DNA from: Rhodoferax sp.
GTDB lineage: Bacteria; Pseudomonadota; Gammaproteobacteria; Burkholderiales; Burkholderiaceae_C
Length of the DNA stretch: 64,000 bases
Direction: 5' to 3'
Assembly (NCBI RefSeq): GCF_013297935.1
Contig: NZ_JAAFIX010000007.1
Location: forward strand, 1 to 64,000
Below are positions 36,576 through 44,741 of the stretch, piece after piece. Within the stretch, counting starts at the first letter, position 1. Each line of letters opens with the position of its first letter. A program made the position numbers and the translations under genes. The notes under the pieces were generated by a model that saw only the letters and a program-made list of their open reading frames with translations, was not told where the DNA came from and did no database searches.

Positions 36576-37547
36576 ATGAATGCCGCCGCCCTACACACTG
36601 CTGCGCTGCTGGACAGCACCCACGGCAAGCCCAAGTTGCTGGTGGTGGACGATCAGCCCGTGCACCTGCAATTGCTGATGCATACGCTGTCTTCGGACTA
36701 CCAGGTGTATATGGCGACCAGCGGCGAGCAGGCGTTGGCTCTGTGCCGGAGCGACCCGCCCGACCTGGTGTTGCTGGACGTTTTGATGCCGGGTATGGAC
36801 GGGTTCTCGGTCTGCAAAGCCCTCAAGGCGGACCCGCGCACTGCCGGGCTCCCCATTATTTTTGTGACCGCCCGCTCGGACCCCGGCCAGGAGACCCACG
36901 GACTGAGCCTCGGGGCGGTGGACTTTATTGCCAAACCCATCAACCCGGCCGTGGTGAAGGCACGGGTGCACACCCACCTGACCCTCAAGTTTCAGTCCGA
37001 CATGCTGAAAAAGCTGGTGTTGTTAGACGGCTTGTCGGGCGTATTCAACCGCCGCTATTTCGATCAGCAGCTGGCCTCGGAATGGGCCCGCTCTACCCGC
37101 AGCAATCAGCCGCTTTCGCTGATTCTGGTCGACGTTGACCACTTTGAAGCCTACAACGCGCGCTACGGCCATCAAGCCGGAGACGACTGCCTGCGCATGA
37201 TCGCCGTAGCGCTCAAAGGGGTTTTGCGCCGGCCGGCGGACCTGGTGGCCCGCTTTGCGGGCGAAGAATTTGCATGCCTTTTGCCGGACACCTCGCCGGC
37301 CCACGCGCGCAAACTCGCCAATGACATGGAGCAACGGGTGCGGGAACTCGCGGGCCTCAAACCGGAACATGCGGCACTCCGGCAAGTCACCGTCAGCCTG
37401 GGGCTCATCACCCGCCTGCAGGCAGCACCGGTGTCGTGGGAGACTTTTCTACACACAGCCAGTGAGCAACTTCAACTCGCCAAGAGGGCCGGCACCGGAC
37501 AAATCAGGGCAACCCAGCTCGAAGGCGTGGCCAACCCCACCTCTTGA
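36576..37547 (+). CDS. receiver-GGDEF protein (PleD-like diguanylate cyclase)
   Basis: From the ATG at 36576 (MNAAALHTAALLDS) the protein has 323 residues; ATG at 36528 is an alternative. The receiver has LVVDDQPVH, phospho-acceptor Asp in VLLDVLMPGMDG and Lys in IAKPINP. The GGDEF domain has DGLSGVFNRRYFD, DVDHFEAYN and active-site AGEEF in place of GGDEF, a form still compatible with activity. The product-inhibition site RxxD (RPAD) is intact five residues upstream. Likely makes c-di-GMP when phosphorylated; partner kinase not in the window. The 165 bp before it show no recognisable element. Confidence 0.88.
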   Translation: MNAAALHTAALLDSTHGKPKLLVVDDQPVHLQLLMHTLSSDYQVYMATSGEQALALCRSDPPDLVLLDVLMPGMDGFSVCKALKADPRTAGLPIIFVTARSDPGQETHGLSLGAVDFIAKPINPAVVKARVHTHLTLKFQSDMLKKLVLLDGLSGVFNRRYFDQQLASEWARSTRSNQPLSLILVDVDHFEAYNARYGHQAGDDCLRMIAVALKGVLRRPADLVARFAGEEFACLLPDTSPAHARKLANDMEQRVRELAGLKPEHAALRQVTVSLGLITRLQAAPVSWETFLHTASEQLQLAKRAGTGQIRATQLEGVANPTS

Positions 37548-37562
37548 TACCGGTAGCTTGCA

Positions 37563-37599
37563 CAAAAAAGGCACTTCCGGTTTAGAACCAAAAGTGCCT
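37563..37599 (-). terminator. intrinsic terminator of pgk
   Basis: On the minus strand AGGCACTT, a 15-nt loop and AAGTGCCT form an 8-bp stem (37569-37599 window) followed by TTTTTTG. It lies about 50 bp after the pgk stop, beyond a dispersed repeat copy, and may also serve the convergent GGDEF gene. Confidence 0.75.
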
Positions 37600-37645
37600 C
37601 CAGCCCTTGCCTTATATGCGCAAGTAGCTACTAATTTAATAGTAT
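37596..37645 (+). repeat. dispersed ~50-bp repeat, copy 7
   Basis: GCCTCCAGCCCTTGCCTTAT, then ATGCGCAAG, TAGCTACTAATTTAATAGTA. The last part forms the small hairpin CTACTAATTTAATAG-like. It lies between the GGDEF gene and pgk, ending at the pgk stop codon. Confidence 0.75.
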
Positions 37646-38839
37646 TCAGGCCCCGGCGCGCTTACCCAGAATCTCAAACGCGGGCAGTGTTTTGCCCTCC
37701 AAAACTTCCAGGAAGGCACCGCCACCGGTCGAGATGTAGCCCACCTGTTGTTCGATGCCGTACTTCGCAATCGCCGCCAGGGTGTCGCCGCCGCCGGCAA
37801 TGCTGAACGCACTGCTCTCGGCAATCGCTTGGGCAATGACCTTGGTGCCATTTTCAAACGCAGCGAACTCGAAAACGCCTACCGGGCCATTCCAGACGAT
37901 GGTGCCGGCTTTTTTGAGTTGCTCCGCCAGCGCCTGGGCGGTTTGCGGGCCGATGTCCAGAATCAGATCGTCATCCGCCACGTCGGTCGCCGCCTTGATG
38001 GTGGCGGGAGCGTCGGCCGCAAAAGTCTTGGCGGTCACGACATCGGTGGGGATAGGCACTGCCGCGCCACGGGCCTTCATGGCCTCAATGACTGCTGTGG
38101 CTTCGGCCAACAAATCAGGCTCCGCCAAGCTCTTTCCGATCTTCAGGCCGGCGGCCAACATGAAGGTGTTGGCAATGCCGCCACCGACAATCAGTTGGTC
38201 TACATTGTCTGCAAGGCTCTTCAGAATCGTGAGCTTGGTAGACACCTTGGAGCCGGCCACGATAGCCACCAGTGGGCGCTTGGGCGCCAACAAGGCTTTG
38301 CTGATGGCATCCATTTCCGCGGCCAACAAGGGGCCGGCGCATGCCACAGGGGCAAACTGGGCGATTCCGTAGGTGGATGCCTCTGCACGGTGGGCGGTGC
38401 CGAAGGCGTCGTGCACAAAAATGTCGCACAGGGCCGCCATTTGTCGGGCTAGCTCTTCGTTGTTCTTTTTCTCACCCTTGTTGACCCGGCAGTTCTCCAG
38501 CATCACCAGCTGGCCGGGAGCCACGGTCACGCCAGTGGTCCAACCAGACACCACGTCAATGTCCCGGCCCATGAGTTCCCCCATGCGCTTGGCGACCGGC
38601 GCCAGGGAATCCCCGGGTTTGAACTCGCCTTCGGTGGGGCGGCCCAAGTGGCTCGTCACCATGACTGCGGCGCCGGCCTTCAGGGCCATTTCGATGCAGG
38701 GAATGCTGGCTCGGATGCGGGTGTCTTCGGTGATGTGGCCTGCGTCGTCCTGGGGCACATTCAAGTCGGCGCGGATAAAAACACGTTTGCCGGCCACTTG
38801 GCCTTGGGCCACCAGATCAGAAAAGCGGATCACTTGCAT
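37646..38839 (-). CDS. pgk: phosphoglycerate kinase
   Basis: The 397-residue glycolytic kinase shows [14 protein letters not shown] (about 20-33), the substrate His/Arg region [25 protein letters not shown] and the C-terminal nucleotide motif [13 protein letters not shown]. It stands alone here with its own terminator. Together with fba and pyk nearby it gives a glycolytic cluster, broken by the GGDEF gene. Confidence 0.96.
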   Translation of the reverse strand: MQVIRFSDLVAQGQVAGKRVFIRADLNVPQDDAGHITEDTRIRASIPCIEMALKAGAAVMVTSHLGRPTEGEFKPGDSLAPVAKRMGELMGRDIDVVSGWTTGVTVAPGQLVMLENCRVNKGEKKNNEELARQMAALCDIFVHDAFGTAHRAEASTYGIAQFAPVACAGPLLAAEMDAISKALLAPKRPLVAIVAGSKVSTKLTILKSLADNVDQLIVGGGIANTFMLAAGLKIGKSLAEPDLLAEATAVIEAMKARGAAVPIPTDVVTAKTFAADAPATIKAATDVADDDLILDIGPQTAQALAEQLKKAGTIVWNGPVGVFEFAAFENGTKVIAQAIAESSAFSIAGGGDTLAAIAKYGIEQQVGYISTGGGAFLEVLEGKTLPAFEILGKRAGA

Positions 38840-38957
38840 GAAAAAACCTCGGGATAGTTAATGGAAAGCCGGTACAGATGCCACGCAGGGCCCGTAGTGC
38901 GCGCATTGTAGAAGCGCCCCGGTGGTCGCCGGGTTCCCTACCGGGTACGGTGCAGTG

Positions 38958-39320
38958 CTACCAGCCCCAACCGATATGCAGCGGCAGGTAGACCGCCATG
39001 CCGGACATGATGGTCCCCAGCACCGCCTGCCCTTTGCCGTGGCGCCAGAAAAAATAGCCCAGCCCGGCCACCACGGCATAGAGGCGGGCGTCTTTCAGGG
39101 TGTGAATCAGCTGGCCCTGCAGCATCACGATTTCGGGCACGATCACCGCCGCCAGCGCCGCAATCGGCGCATATTGCAGGCCTCGCTGGGCCCATGGCGG
39201 CAGCGCCCAGTTTCTATCGAGGATGAAAAAGAAAGAGCGTGCAAGCACGGTAATACAGGCCAAGCCGAGGATGGTGAGCAAGGTCCATCCATCGGTGCGT
39301 CCGTCAAGCCAGGTCATCAT
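38958..39320 (-). CDS. azlD: AzlD-family membrane protein
   Basis: The 120-residue protein begins MMTWLDGRTDGWTLLTILGL and has about four transmembrane segments; RSFFFILDRNWALPPWAQRG and FWRHGKGQAVLGTIMSGMAV are AzlD features. It is the small subunit of an AzlC-AzlD branched-chain amino acid exporter. The ATGATG start overlaps the azlC stop. The longer open frame extending upstream is a shadow of azlC. Confidence 0.88.
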   Translation of the reverse strand: MMTWLDGRTDGWTLLTILGLACITVLARSFFFILDRNWALPPWAQRGLQYAPIAALAAVIVPEIVMLQGQLIHTLKDARLYAVVAGLGYFFWRHGKGQAVLGTIMSGMAVYLPLHIGWGW

Positions 39321-40057
39321 GCAGCCCCCTGCTGTTCCGGCGCGGCCTGAAGGCGGGACTCCAGCAACAGACACACGGCCACCGCAGCGGCAATCGCCAC
39401 CAGAATGTTGAGCTTGAGCGGCAACGCAAACGCAGCCACCGCCGCCGTGCCCGCCACCCCTGCAGACAACCAGCGCATGCGGGTGCTTGCCAACGAGGCG
39501 AGCATGCCCACCAGCGCCAAAATACCGGCAAAGCCCAGCCCCCAGGATGTCGGGACAAAGTTGGCCAGAATCACGCCCGCCACACTGCTCAACACCCAGC
39601 TGGCCCAATTGATGCCCCCATTGCCCGCCAAGTAGGCCATTTGCCTGCGCTGCTCTTGCGGACTTTGCCCCGGGTGGGGAAATCGCTTGGTAAACAGCAC
39701 ATACGTCAGGTCTGCTGACAAGTAGCCGGTCACGAGGCGCTGCCAGCGCGGCAGATGCATCAGGTAGGGCCGCAAATGGGCACTGAAAACCACGAAACGC
39801 AGATTGACGCAGAAGCCCGTGGCCAGAATCACCCACATGGGCGCGCCGGCTTGAATCAAAGGCATAGCCGCCAGTTGCGAGCTGCCGGCGAACACGGTGA
39901 GCGCCATCAGCAAGGCCTCGGCAGTGCTGAGGCCCGACTTCACCATCGCCACGCCGGTCATCAGCCCCCATGCTGCAATGCCAGGGGCCACCCCGGCCAT
40001 ATCGGCAAATCCTTTGCGGAACTCTGGGTGCCTGTAGTTGGCGGGTAAGAAAAACAT
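39317..40057 (-). CDS. azlC: AzlC-family branched-chain amino acid exporter subunit
   Basis: The 246-residue membrane protein has GFADMAGVAPGIAAWGLMTG, the FAGSSQLAAM motif (about 57-66) and ATGFCVNLRFVVFSAHLRPY, all typical of AzlC. It works with AzlD in the inner membrane. Its ATG overlaps the fmt stop by 1 bp (TGATG), so it is probably co-transcribed with def-fmt; that placement is common in Burkholderiales. Confidence 0.92.
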   Translation of the reverse strand: MFFLPANYRHPEFRKGFADMAGVAPGIAAWGLMTGVAMVKSGLSTAEALLMALTVFAGSSQLAAMPLIQAGAPMWVILATGFCVNLRFVVFSAHLRPYLMHLPRWQRLVTGYLSADLTYVLFTKRFPHPGQSPQEQRRQMAYLAGNGGINWASWVLSSVAGVILANFVPTSWGLGFAGILALVGMLASLASTRMRWLSAGVAGTAAVAAFALPLKLNILVAIAAAVAVCLLLESRLQAAPEQQGAA

Positions 40058-41085
40058 CAGGTAGACGAGGCAGGGCTGCCCGCCCCCTCAAACCGCTGCC
40101 CGGACTCAACGGGGGTTCCGCGCAAAAAGTCAGCGGCCGCCAGGCGCTTGCCGCCGGGCTTTTGCAGCTCCGTCAAAAGCACTACGGAATTCATAGCAGC
40201 CACCGCAATACCCTCCTGGGATACCGCCTCAATTCGGCCATTTTCTGCCGATGGCGCATTCGACAGGACACGGGCATTCCAGACCTTGATGACCTCGCCA
40301 TTCAACACCGTACTCGCGCCCGGAAACGGATTGAACGCACGGATACGCCTGACGATGCTCGCACCGTCATCGGACCAACGGATCGGGGCTTCGTCCTTCT
40401 CGATTTTGTGCGCGTAGGTCACGCCATCGGCTGGCTGGGCAGTGGCCACCAAAGTGCCCGCTTGGGCCAGTGCCAGCGCCTGAACTATCAGGTCCGCGCC
40501 CAAGGCTGCCACTTTGTCGTGCAGGGTGGCGGTGCTGTCTTCTTGCGTGATCAGCACCGGCTCCTTCAACAGCATGTCGCCGGTGTCGAGCCCCGCATCC
40601 ATTTGCATGATGGTGACGCCTGTCTCCGCGTCGCCCGCTTCAATCGCCCGGTGTATGGGCGCCGCGCCACGCCATCTGGGCAGCAGCGAGCCGTGGATAT
40701 TGAGGCAACCGAATCGGGCTCTCCCCTCGGGGCTCTGGCAAGACATGTCATCCAGTACCCATTGGGGCAGTATCAAACCGTAGGCTGCGACGACCATCAC
40801 ATCGGCATTGGCGTCCGCCAGTGACTTGCGCGCCTGGGCAGCATCTTCCGGGAATTTTCCATCCAGGCGCAGGCTACGGGGTTGGGCCACCGGAATCTGG
40901 TGCTCCACCGCGAATTGCTTAACGGCAGAGGCTTGCAGCTTCATCCCCCGGCCAGCCGGCCGGTCCGGCTGACTCAACACCAGCGCAATGGTGTGGCCGG
41001 CCGCATGCAGCCGCTCTAGGGCCAAACGGGCGAACTCAGGGGTCCCTGCGAAAACAATCCGCAAGGGGGTGTGCGATGCCGGCAC
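40057..41085 (-). CDS. fmt: methionyl-tRNA formyltransferase
   Basis: The 342-residue enzyme formylates initiator Met-t[21 protein letters not shown] opens it; the formyl-THF site is [20 protein letters not shown] (Asn/His about 127-129), followed by the catalytic Asp region [11 protein letters not shown] and C-terminal tRNA-binding domain. The GTG/ATG-region start lies directly after def, the usual def-fmt pair. Confidence 0.96.
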   Translation of the reverse strand: MPASHTPLRIVFAGTPEFARLALERLHAAGHTIALVLSQPDRPAGRGMKLQASAVKQFAVEHQIPVAQPRSLRLDGKFPEDAAQARKSLADANADVMVVAAYGLILPQWVLDDMSCQSPEGRARFGCLNIHGSLLPRWRGAAPIHRAIEAGDAETGVTIMQMDAGLDTGDMLLKEPVLITQEDSTATLHDKVAALGADLIVQALALAQAGTLVATAQPADGVTYAHKIEKDEAPIRWSDDGASIVRRIRAFNPFPGASTVLNGEVIKVWNARVLSNAPSAENGRIEAVSQEGIAVAAMNSVVLLTELQKPGGKRLAAADFLRGTPVESGQRFEGAGSPASST

Positions 41086-41595
41086 CTAGCGCGCGTCCTC
41101 GCGCTTGGCTTTGATCATTTTGGTTTTGATGCGGTTACGTTTGAGGGGCGACAAATACTCAACGAATACTTTGCCCATCAGGTGGTCCATCTCGTGTTGT
41201 ATGCATACGGCCAGCAAACCATCGGCTTCGATAGTCCGGCTATTGCCATCTGCATCGAGTGCTTTGCAGTGCACTGCGTTAAAGCGTGTCACGCCGTCAT
41301 AAACACCGGGCACAGAGAGACAGCCCTCTTCGTTCAAGTGGGTCTCCGGGCTGGTCCACACCAGTTCCGGATTGATGAGGACCATCGGCTGGTCGCGATC
41401 TTCAGAAACATCGATCACGATGACCCGTTCGTGGACATCGATCTGGCTCGCCGCCAGCCCGATGCCACTGGCGTCGTACATGGTTTCGAGCATGTCAGTG
41501 GTCAGGGTACGGATGCGTGCGTCCACTGCTTGGACGGGCTTGGCCACCGTGTGCAAACGGGGATCGGGATAACAAAGAATGGGAAGTAGAGCCAT
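41086..41595 (-). CDS. def: peptide deformylase
   Basis: The 169-residue metalloenzyme removes N-formyl groups. The three motifs are GIGLAASQ (about 45-52), EEGCLSVPG (Cys metal ligand) and QHEMDHLMG (HExxH). ATG at 41595 gives [15 protein letters not shown], the standard start; the longer frame upstream is not conserved. It is divergent from the LysM gene. Confidence 0.96.
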   Translation of the reverse strand: MALLPILCYPDPRLHTVAKPVQAVDARIRTLTTDMLETMYDASGIGLAASQIDVHERVIVIDVSEDRDQPMVLINPELVWTSPETHLNEEGCLSVPGVYDGVTRFNAVHCKALDADGNSRTIEADGLLAVCIQHEMDHLMGKVFVEYLSPLKRNRIKTKMIKAKREDAR

Positions 41596-41736
41596 AAGTG
41601 CCGCCTTGGAGATGTGGGTATTTTCGCCACTTTTACGCTTGCTTGCATTACAGGCAGTCCAAAAACGTTGCTGAATCAAGGGGTTGAGCGCAAAATCGCG
41701 CGTAAATTATCAAGTTCACACCCTGATTTGCACCCT

Positions 41737-42954
41737 ATGACGACACACCTGATGGCGAAATCCCGCTTGGCAATTGCCGCCTTGGCAACATTGGCGGGCG
41801 CGCTGGCGAGCTCCGAAGCGTGGGCGCAAAACTTTCCGATCAGCAGCGGGCAGCGCCAAACCGCAACGGCGGTAGCCCAAAAGGGGGTTCCACTGAGTGA
41901 GCTGGCAGCCAATGCCCCTGAGCGCTACACCATCAAGAGCGGCGACACGCTGTGGGGTATTTCCAGTCTCTTCCTGAAAAGCCCTTGGCGCTGGCCCGAG
42001 TTGTGGGGCATGAATCTCGACGAGATCAAGAACCCGCACCGGATTTACCCCGGTCAAATTTTGATTCTGGAGCGCGTCAACGGTGTTGCTACCCTCAAGT
42101 TAGCCAATGCGGTCGGCTCCAGCAACCAGCCCGTCGATACGGTGCGGGTCAGCCCTCGCACGCGCTTTGAGAGTTTGCCGGACTTCGCACTCCCTACGCT
42201 GCGCACCAGCGTGATTGAAGCCTTTCTGGCCGAGCCGTTGATCGTGGACGCAGCCGGACTGAGCGCGGCCGCACGAATCGTTGCCACCCAGGAGGAGCGT
42301 GTACTTCTGGCGCGCGGTGACCGCGCTTACGCGCGAGGCACCGAGACCCCGCTGCTGGACAACCAGGAGAAAGAGCAGCTTTTCCGCGTTTTCCGGAACG
42401 CCACTCCACTGAAAGACCCCGGCACCGGCGAAATTCTGGCCTACGAGGCCCAATATGTGGGCAAGGCAACTCTGGCGAGAAGCGAATCAACCTCTGATGT
42501 GCCGGGTCCGGACGGCACCACCGTGAGTGCGATTGTGCCGGCCACTATCGATATTATTTCGGCCAAAGAAGAGATGCGGGTAGGCGACCGCCTTTTGCCG
42601 GAGCCACCCAAACAGTTCGCGAGTTATACGCCCCGGGCACCTGAAGGCAAGGTCGCTGGCCGCATCGTCTCGGTGTACGGAAGCACATCGATCGTGAACG
42701 CTTCACAGAATCAGGTGGTTGCCATCAGCCTTGGCAAGCGGGACGGTATCGAATCGGGCCATGTTCTGGCAATTCAAAAAGACGGTGCGCGGGTGATGGA
42801 TAAGTCAGACCCCAGCCGTCCGCTGATGAAGTTGCCTGATGAGCGCAACGGCATCCTGATGGTGTTCAGCGCTTACGAAAAGGTCTCTTACGCACTGATT
42901 CTTGAAATCACAGATGGCGTGCGCGTTGGTGACCGGTTGATGAACCCTCGGTAA
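41737..42954 (+). CDS. LysM peptidoglycan-binding protein
   Basis: From ATG at 41737 the protein has 405 residues: a signal peptide (cleavage near AWAQN), then one LysM domain, YTIKSGDTLWGISSLFLKSP followed by NLDEIKNPHRIYPGQILIL (about 65-115), and a long C-terminal region rich in beta strands (KVAGRIVSVYG, GDRLMNPR end). LysM binds the glycan backbone. The order def/LysM/dprA is a standard betaproteobacterial arrangement. ATG at 41752 is an alternative start. Confidence 0.9.
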   Translation: MTTHLMAKSRLAIAALATLAGALASSEAWAQNFPISSGQRQTATAVAQKGVPLSELAANAPERYTIKSGDTLWGISSLFLKSPWRWPELWGMNLDEIKNPHRIYPGQILILERVNGVATLKLANAVGSSNQPVDTVRVSPRTRFESLPDFALPTLRTSVIEAFLAEPLIVDAAGLSAAARIVATQEERVLLARGDRAYARGTETPLLDNQEKEQLFRVFRNATPLKDPGTGEILAYEAQYVGKATLARSESTSDVPGPDGTTVSAIVPATIDIISAKEEMRVGDRLLPEPPKQFASYTPRAPEGKVAGRIVSVYGSTSIVNASQNQVVAISLGKRDGIESGHVLAIQKDGARVMDKSDPSRPLMKLPDERNGILMVFSAYEKVSYALILEITDGVRVGDRLMNPR

Positions 42955-42972
42955 GCGCCAGCGGGTTTAGCG

Positions 42973-44133
42973 ATGGACTCGGCTGAGCTCAAGGCGTGGC
43001 TCCGTCTTGGCCTGACGGAGGGCGTCGGGGACGTCTCTGCGCGGGCACTTCTGCAGCACTTTGGTCTACCGGACGCTGTATTCAGTGCCAGTGAAGCTGC
43101 GCTTCGCGAATGTGTTTCTCCGCGGCAAGCACTAGCGCTACTCCGCGAGCCTCCAGAATTGGAGGATTTGCTTGCAAAAACTGAATCGTGGCTTTCCGGG
43201 GCACCGCAGCAACGTTGTGTTGTTACGCTTGGAGACAGCGCCTATCCTGAGGCTCTGCTCAACACCGAAGACCCTCCGCTACTACTTTACGTTTTAGGGC
43301 GCATTGATATTTTGGCGGCCGGGTTTGCCGAGTGCAGCCGGACCGGGGTGGCCATCGTCGGTAGCCGGAATCCCACACCACAGGGCACGCAGAATGCGCG
43401 CCAGTTTTCAGCCGCCCTTGGCGAGGCGGGTATGACTGTCGTCTCAGGCTTGGCTTTGGGCATTGATGGCGCTGCCCACGAGGGTGCGCTATCAGGATAT
43501 GCACATTCCGGCTGGAGCACTGTGGCAGTGGTGGGCACGGGCCTTGACCGGGTATATCCCAGAGCACATCTGGACCTTGCGCACCGCATTGCTGAGCGCG
43601 GCGTGCTCATCAGTGAGTACCCGCTAGGCACCGCGCCGCATTCCGCCAATTTCCCCAAGCGGAACCGGATCATCTCCGGTCTGTGTAAAGCAACGCTGGT
43701 GGTCGAGGCAGCACTCAAGTCCGGGTCCTTGATCACTGCGCGAATGGCGGTGGAGCAAGGCAAGGATGTTTTTGCGATCCCCGGCTCTATCCACTCCCCC
43801 CAAGCCCGGGGGTGTCATGCTCTGATTAAGCAAGGTGCGAAGTTGGTGGAGTCTGCACAAGACATTCTGGATGAACTACCTGCGACCTCATCTCCAAGTT
43901 CCGATGGGTCAGTGGGAGCGGGCTCATCGGTAGCCGCGCCCAGCGTAGAGCTGTCATCTCTAGAGTTGGGGCTGTTGAATGCCCTGGGTTTCGAGCCCAC
44001 GTCGCTGGATATGCTTCAGCAACGCAGTGGAATGGATACTGCAACCCTTCAGGCCCTGCTGATGGGGCTAGAGCTCTCCGGCTGGGTCGCGCGCTTGCCG
44101 GGGGGCAAGTTTCAGCAGCTCGGCCGCGCCTGA
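42973..44133 (+). CDS. dprA: DNA-processing protein DprA
   Basis: The 386-residue protein has the DprA Rossmann core: AIVGSRNPTPQGTQNARQF, SGLALGIDGAAHEGAL, FPKRNRIISGLCKATLVVEA and AIPGSIHSPQARGCHALI. There is an N-terminal SAM-like domain and a C-terminal winged-helix region (about 325-386). DprA loads RecA on incoming single-stranded DNA in natural transformation. It follows the LysM gene by 18 bp. Confidence 0.95.
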   Translation: MDSAELKAWLRLGLTEGVGDVSARALLQHFGLPDAVFSASEAALRECVSPRQALALLREPPELEDLLAKTESWLSGAPQQRCVVTLGDSAYPEALLNTEDPPLLLYVLGRIDILAAGFAECSRTGVAIVGSRNPTPQGTQNARQFSAALGEAGMTVVSGLALGIDGAAHEGALSGYAHSGWSTVAVVGTGLDRVYPRAHLDLAHRIAERGVLISEYPLGTAPHSANFPKRNRIISGLCKATLVVEAALKSGSLITARMAVEQGKDVFAIPGSIHSPQARGCHALIKQGAKLVESAQDILDELPATSSPSSDGSVGAGSSVAAPSVELSSLELGLLNALGFEPTSLDMLQQRSGMDTATLQALLMGLELSGWVARLPGGKFQQLGRA

Positions 44134-44222
44134 AAACTGCTTTTAACAGTTCAATCCTTGGAAAAGGGGGGCAGTTTGCAAGGCCCCACAAAGTCCTGTT
44201 TTTGTGCGCTATATTGGGCTCC

Positions 44223-44720
44223 ATGTTTGAAGTCCTCGCCTTTGTTTACGAAAATTTTTGCGCTGAAGACGGCTGTCCCGAGCCCATGCATCTTCAGAAA
44301 AAACTCAGTGCCGTGGGCTTCGATGCCGAGGAAATAGCCGACGCATTGGACTGGCTCTCCGGCTTGAGCAATGCCGCACGATTTGCCAAGCCTGCGGTGG
44401 CTTCAGCGCCTACCGTGCAGCACCTCACCGGTTTGCATCTGCCGTCCAGCGACAGCACCCGAATCTATTCTCCGCAAGAGCAGAGTCAATTGGGCTCGAC
44501 CTGTTTGGGATACCTGCACTTCTTGGACTACGCGGGAATTGTCCCGCACCATATCCGTGAAGTTGTCATGGAGCGAGCAATGGCAGTGCAAGACGGCCCG
44601 GTTACCTTGGAAGACTTAAAACTCATCATCCTGATGGTCTTCTGGAGCTTTGGTCAGGAACCCGATGCGTTGGCGCTGGACGAGTTGTGCAACGGGGACG
44701 ATATCCGCGTCGTCCATTGA
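44223..44720 (+). CDS. smg: Smg family protein (DUF494)
   Basis: The 165-residue acidic protein starts MFEVLAFVYENF at 44223; an upstream frame start at 44202 is less likely. The C-terminal LDELCNGDDIRVVH is typical of Smg. Its function is not established. It is the last of LysM-dprA-smg and is convergent with DUF1631 across 21 bp that hold no visible terminator. Confidence 0.88.
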   Translation: MFEVLAFVYENFCAEDGCPEPMHLQKKLSAVGFDAEEIADALDWLSGLSNAARFAKPAVASAPTVQHLTGLHLPSSDSTRIYSPQEQSQLGSTCLGYLHFLDYAGIVPHHIREVVMERAMAVQDGPVTLEDLKLIILMVFWSFGQEPDALALDELCNGDDIRVVH

Positions 44721-44741
44721 GTCGCGCCCTGCCGATGACAA

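Noticed and set aside
36576-37547. Degenerate, inactive GGDEF domain
   Set aside because: AGEEF keeps the catalytic Glu and Phe pattern and the RxxD inhibition site is intact, so activity is plausible.
38958-40109. A 383-codon minus frame that could be read as one long azl protein
   Set aside because: Only its last 120 codons match AzlD; the earlier part is an out-of-frame shadow of azlC.
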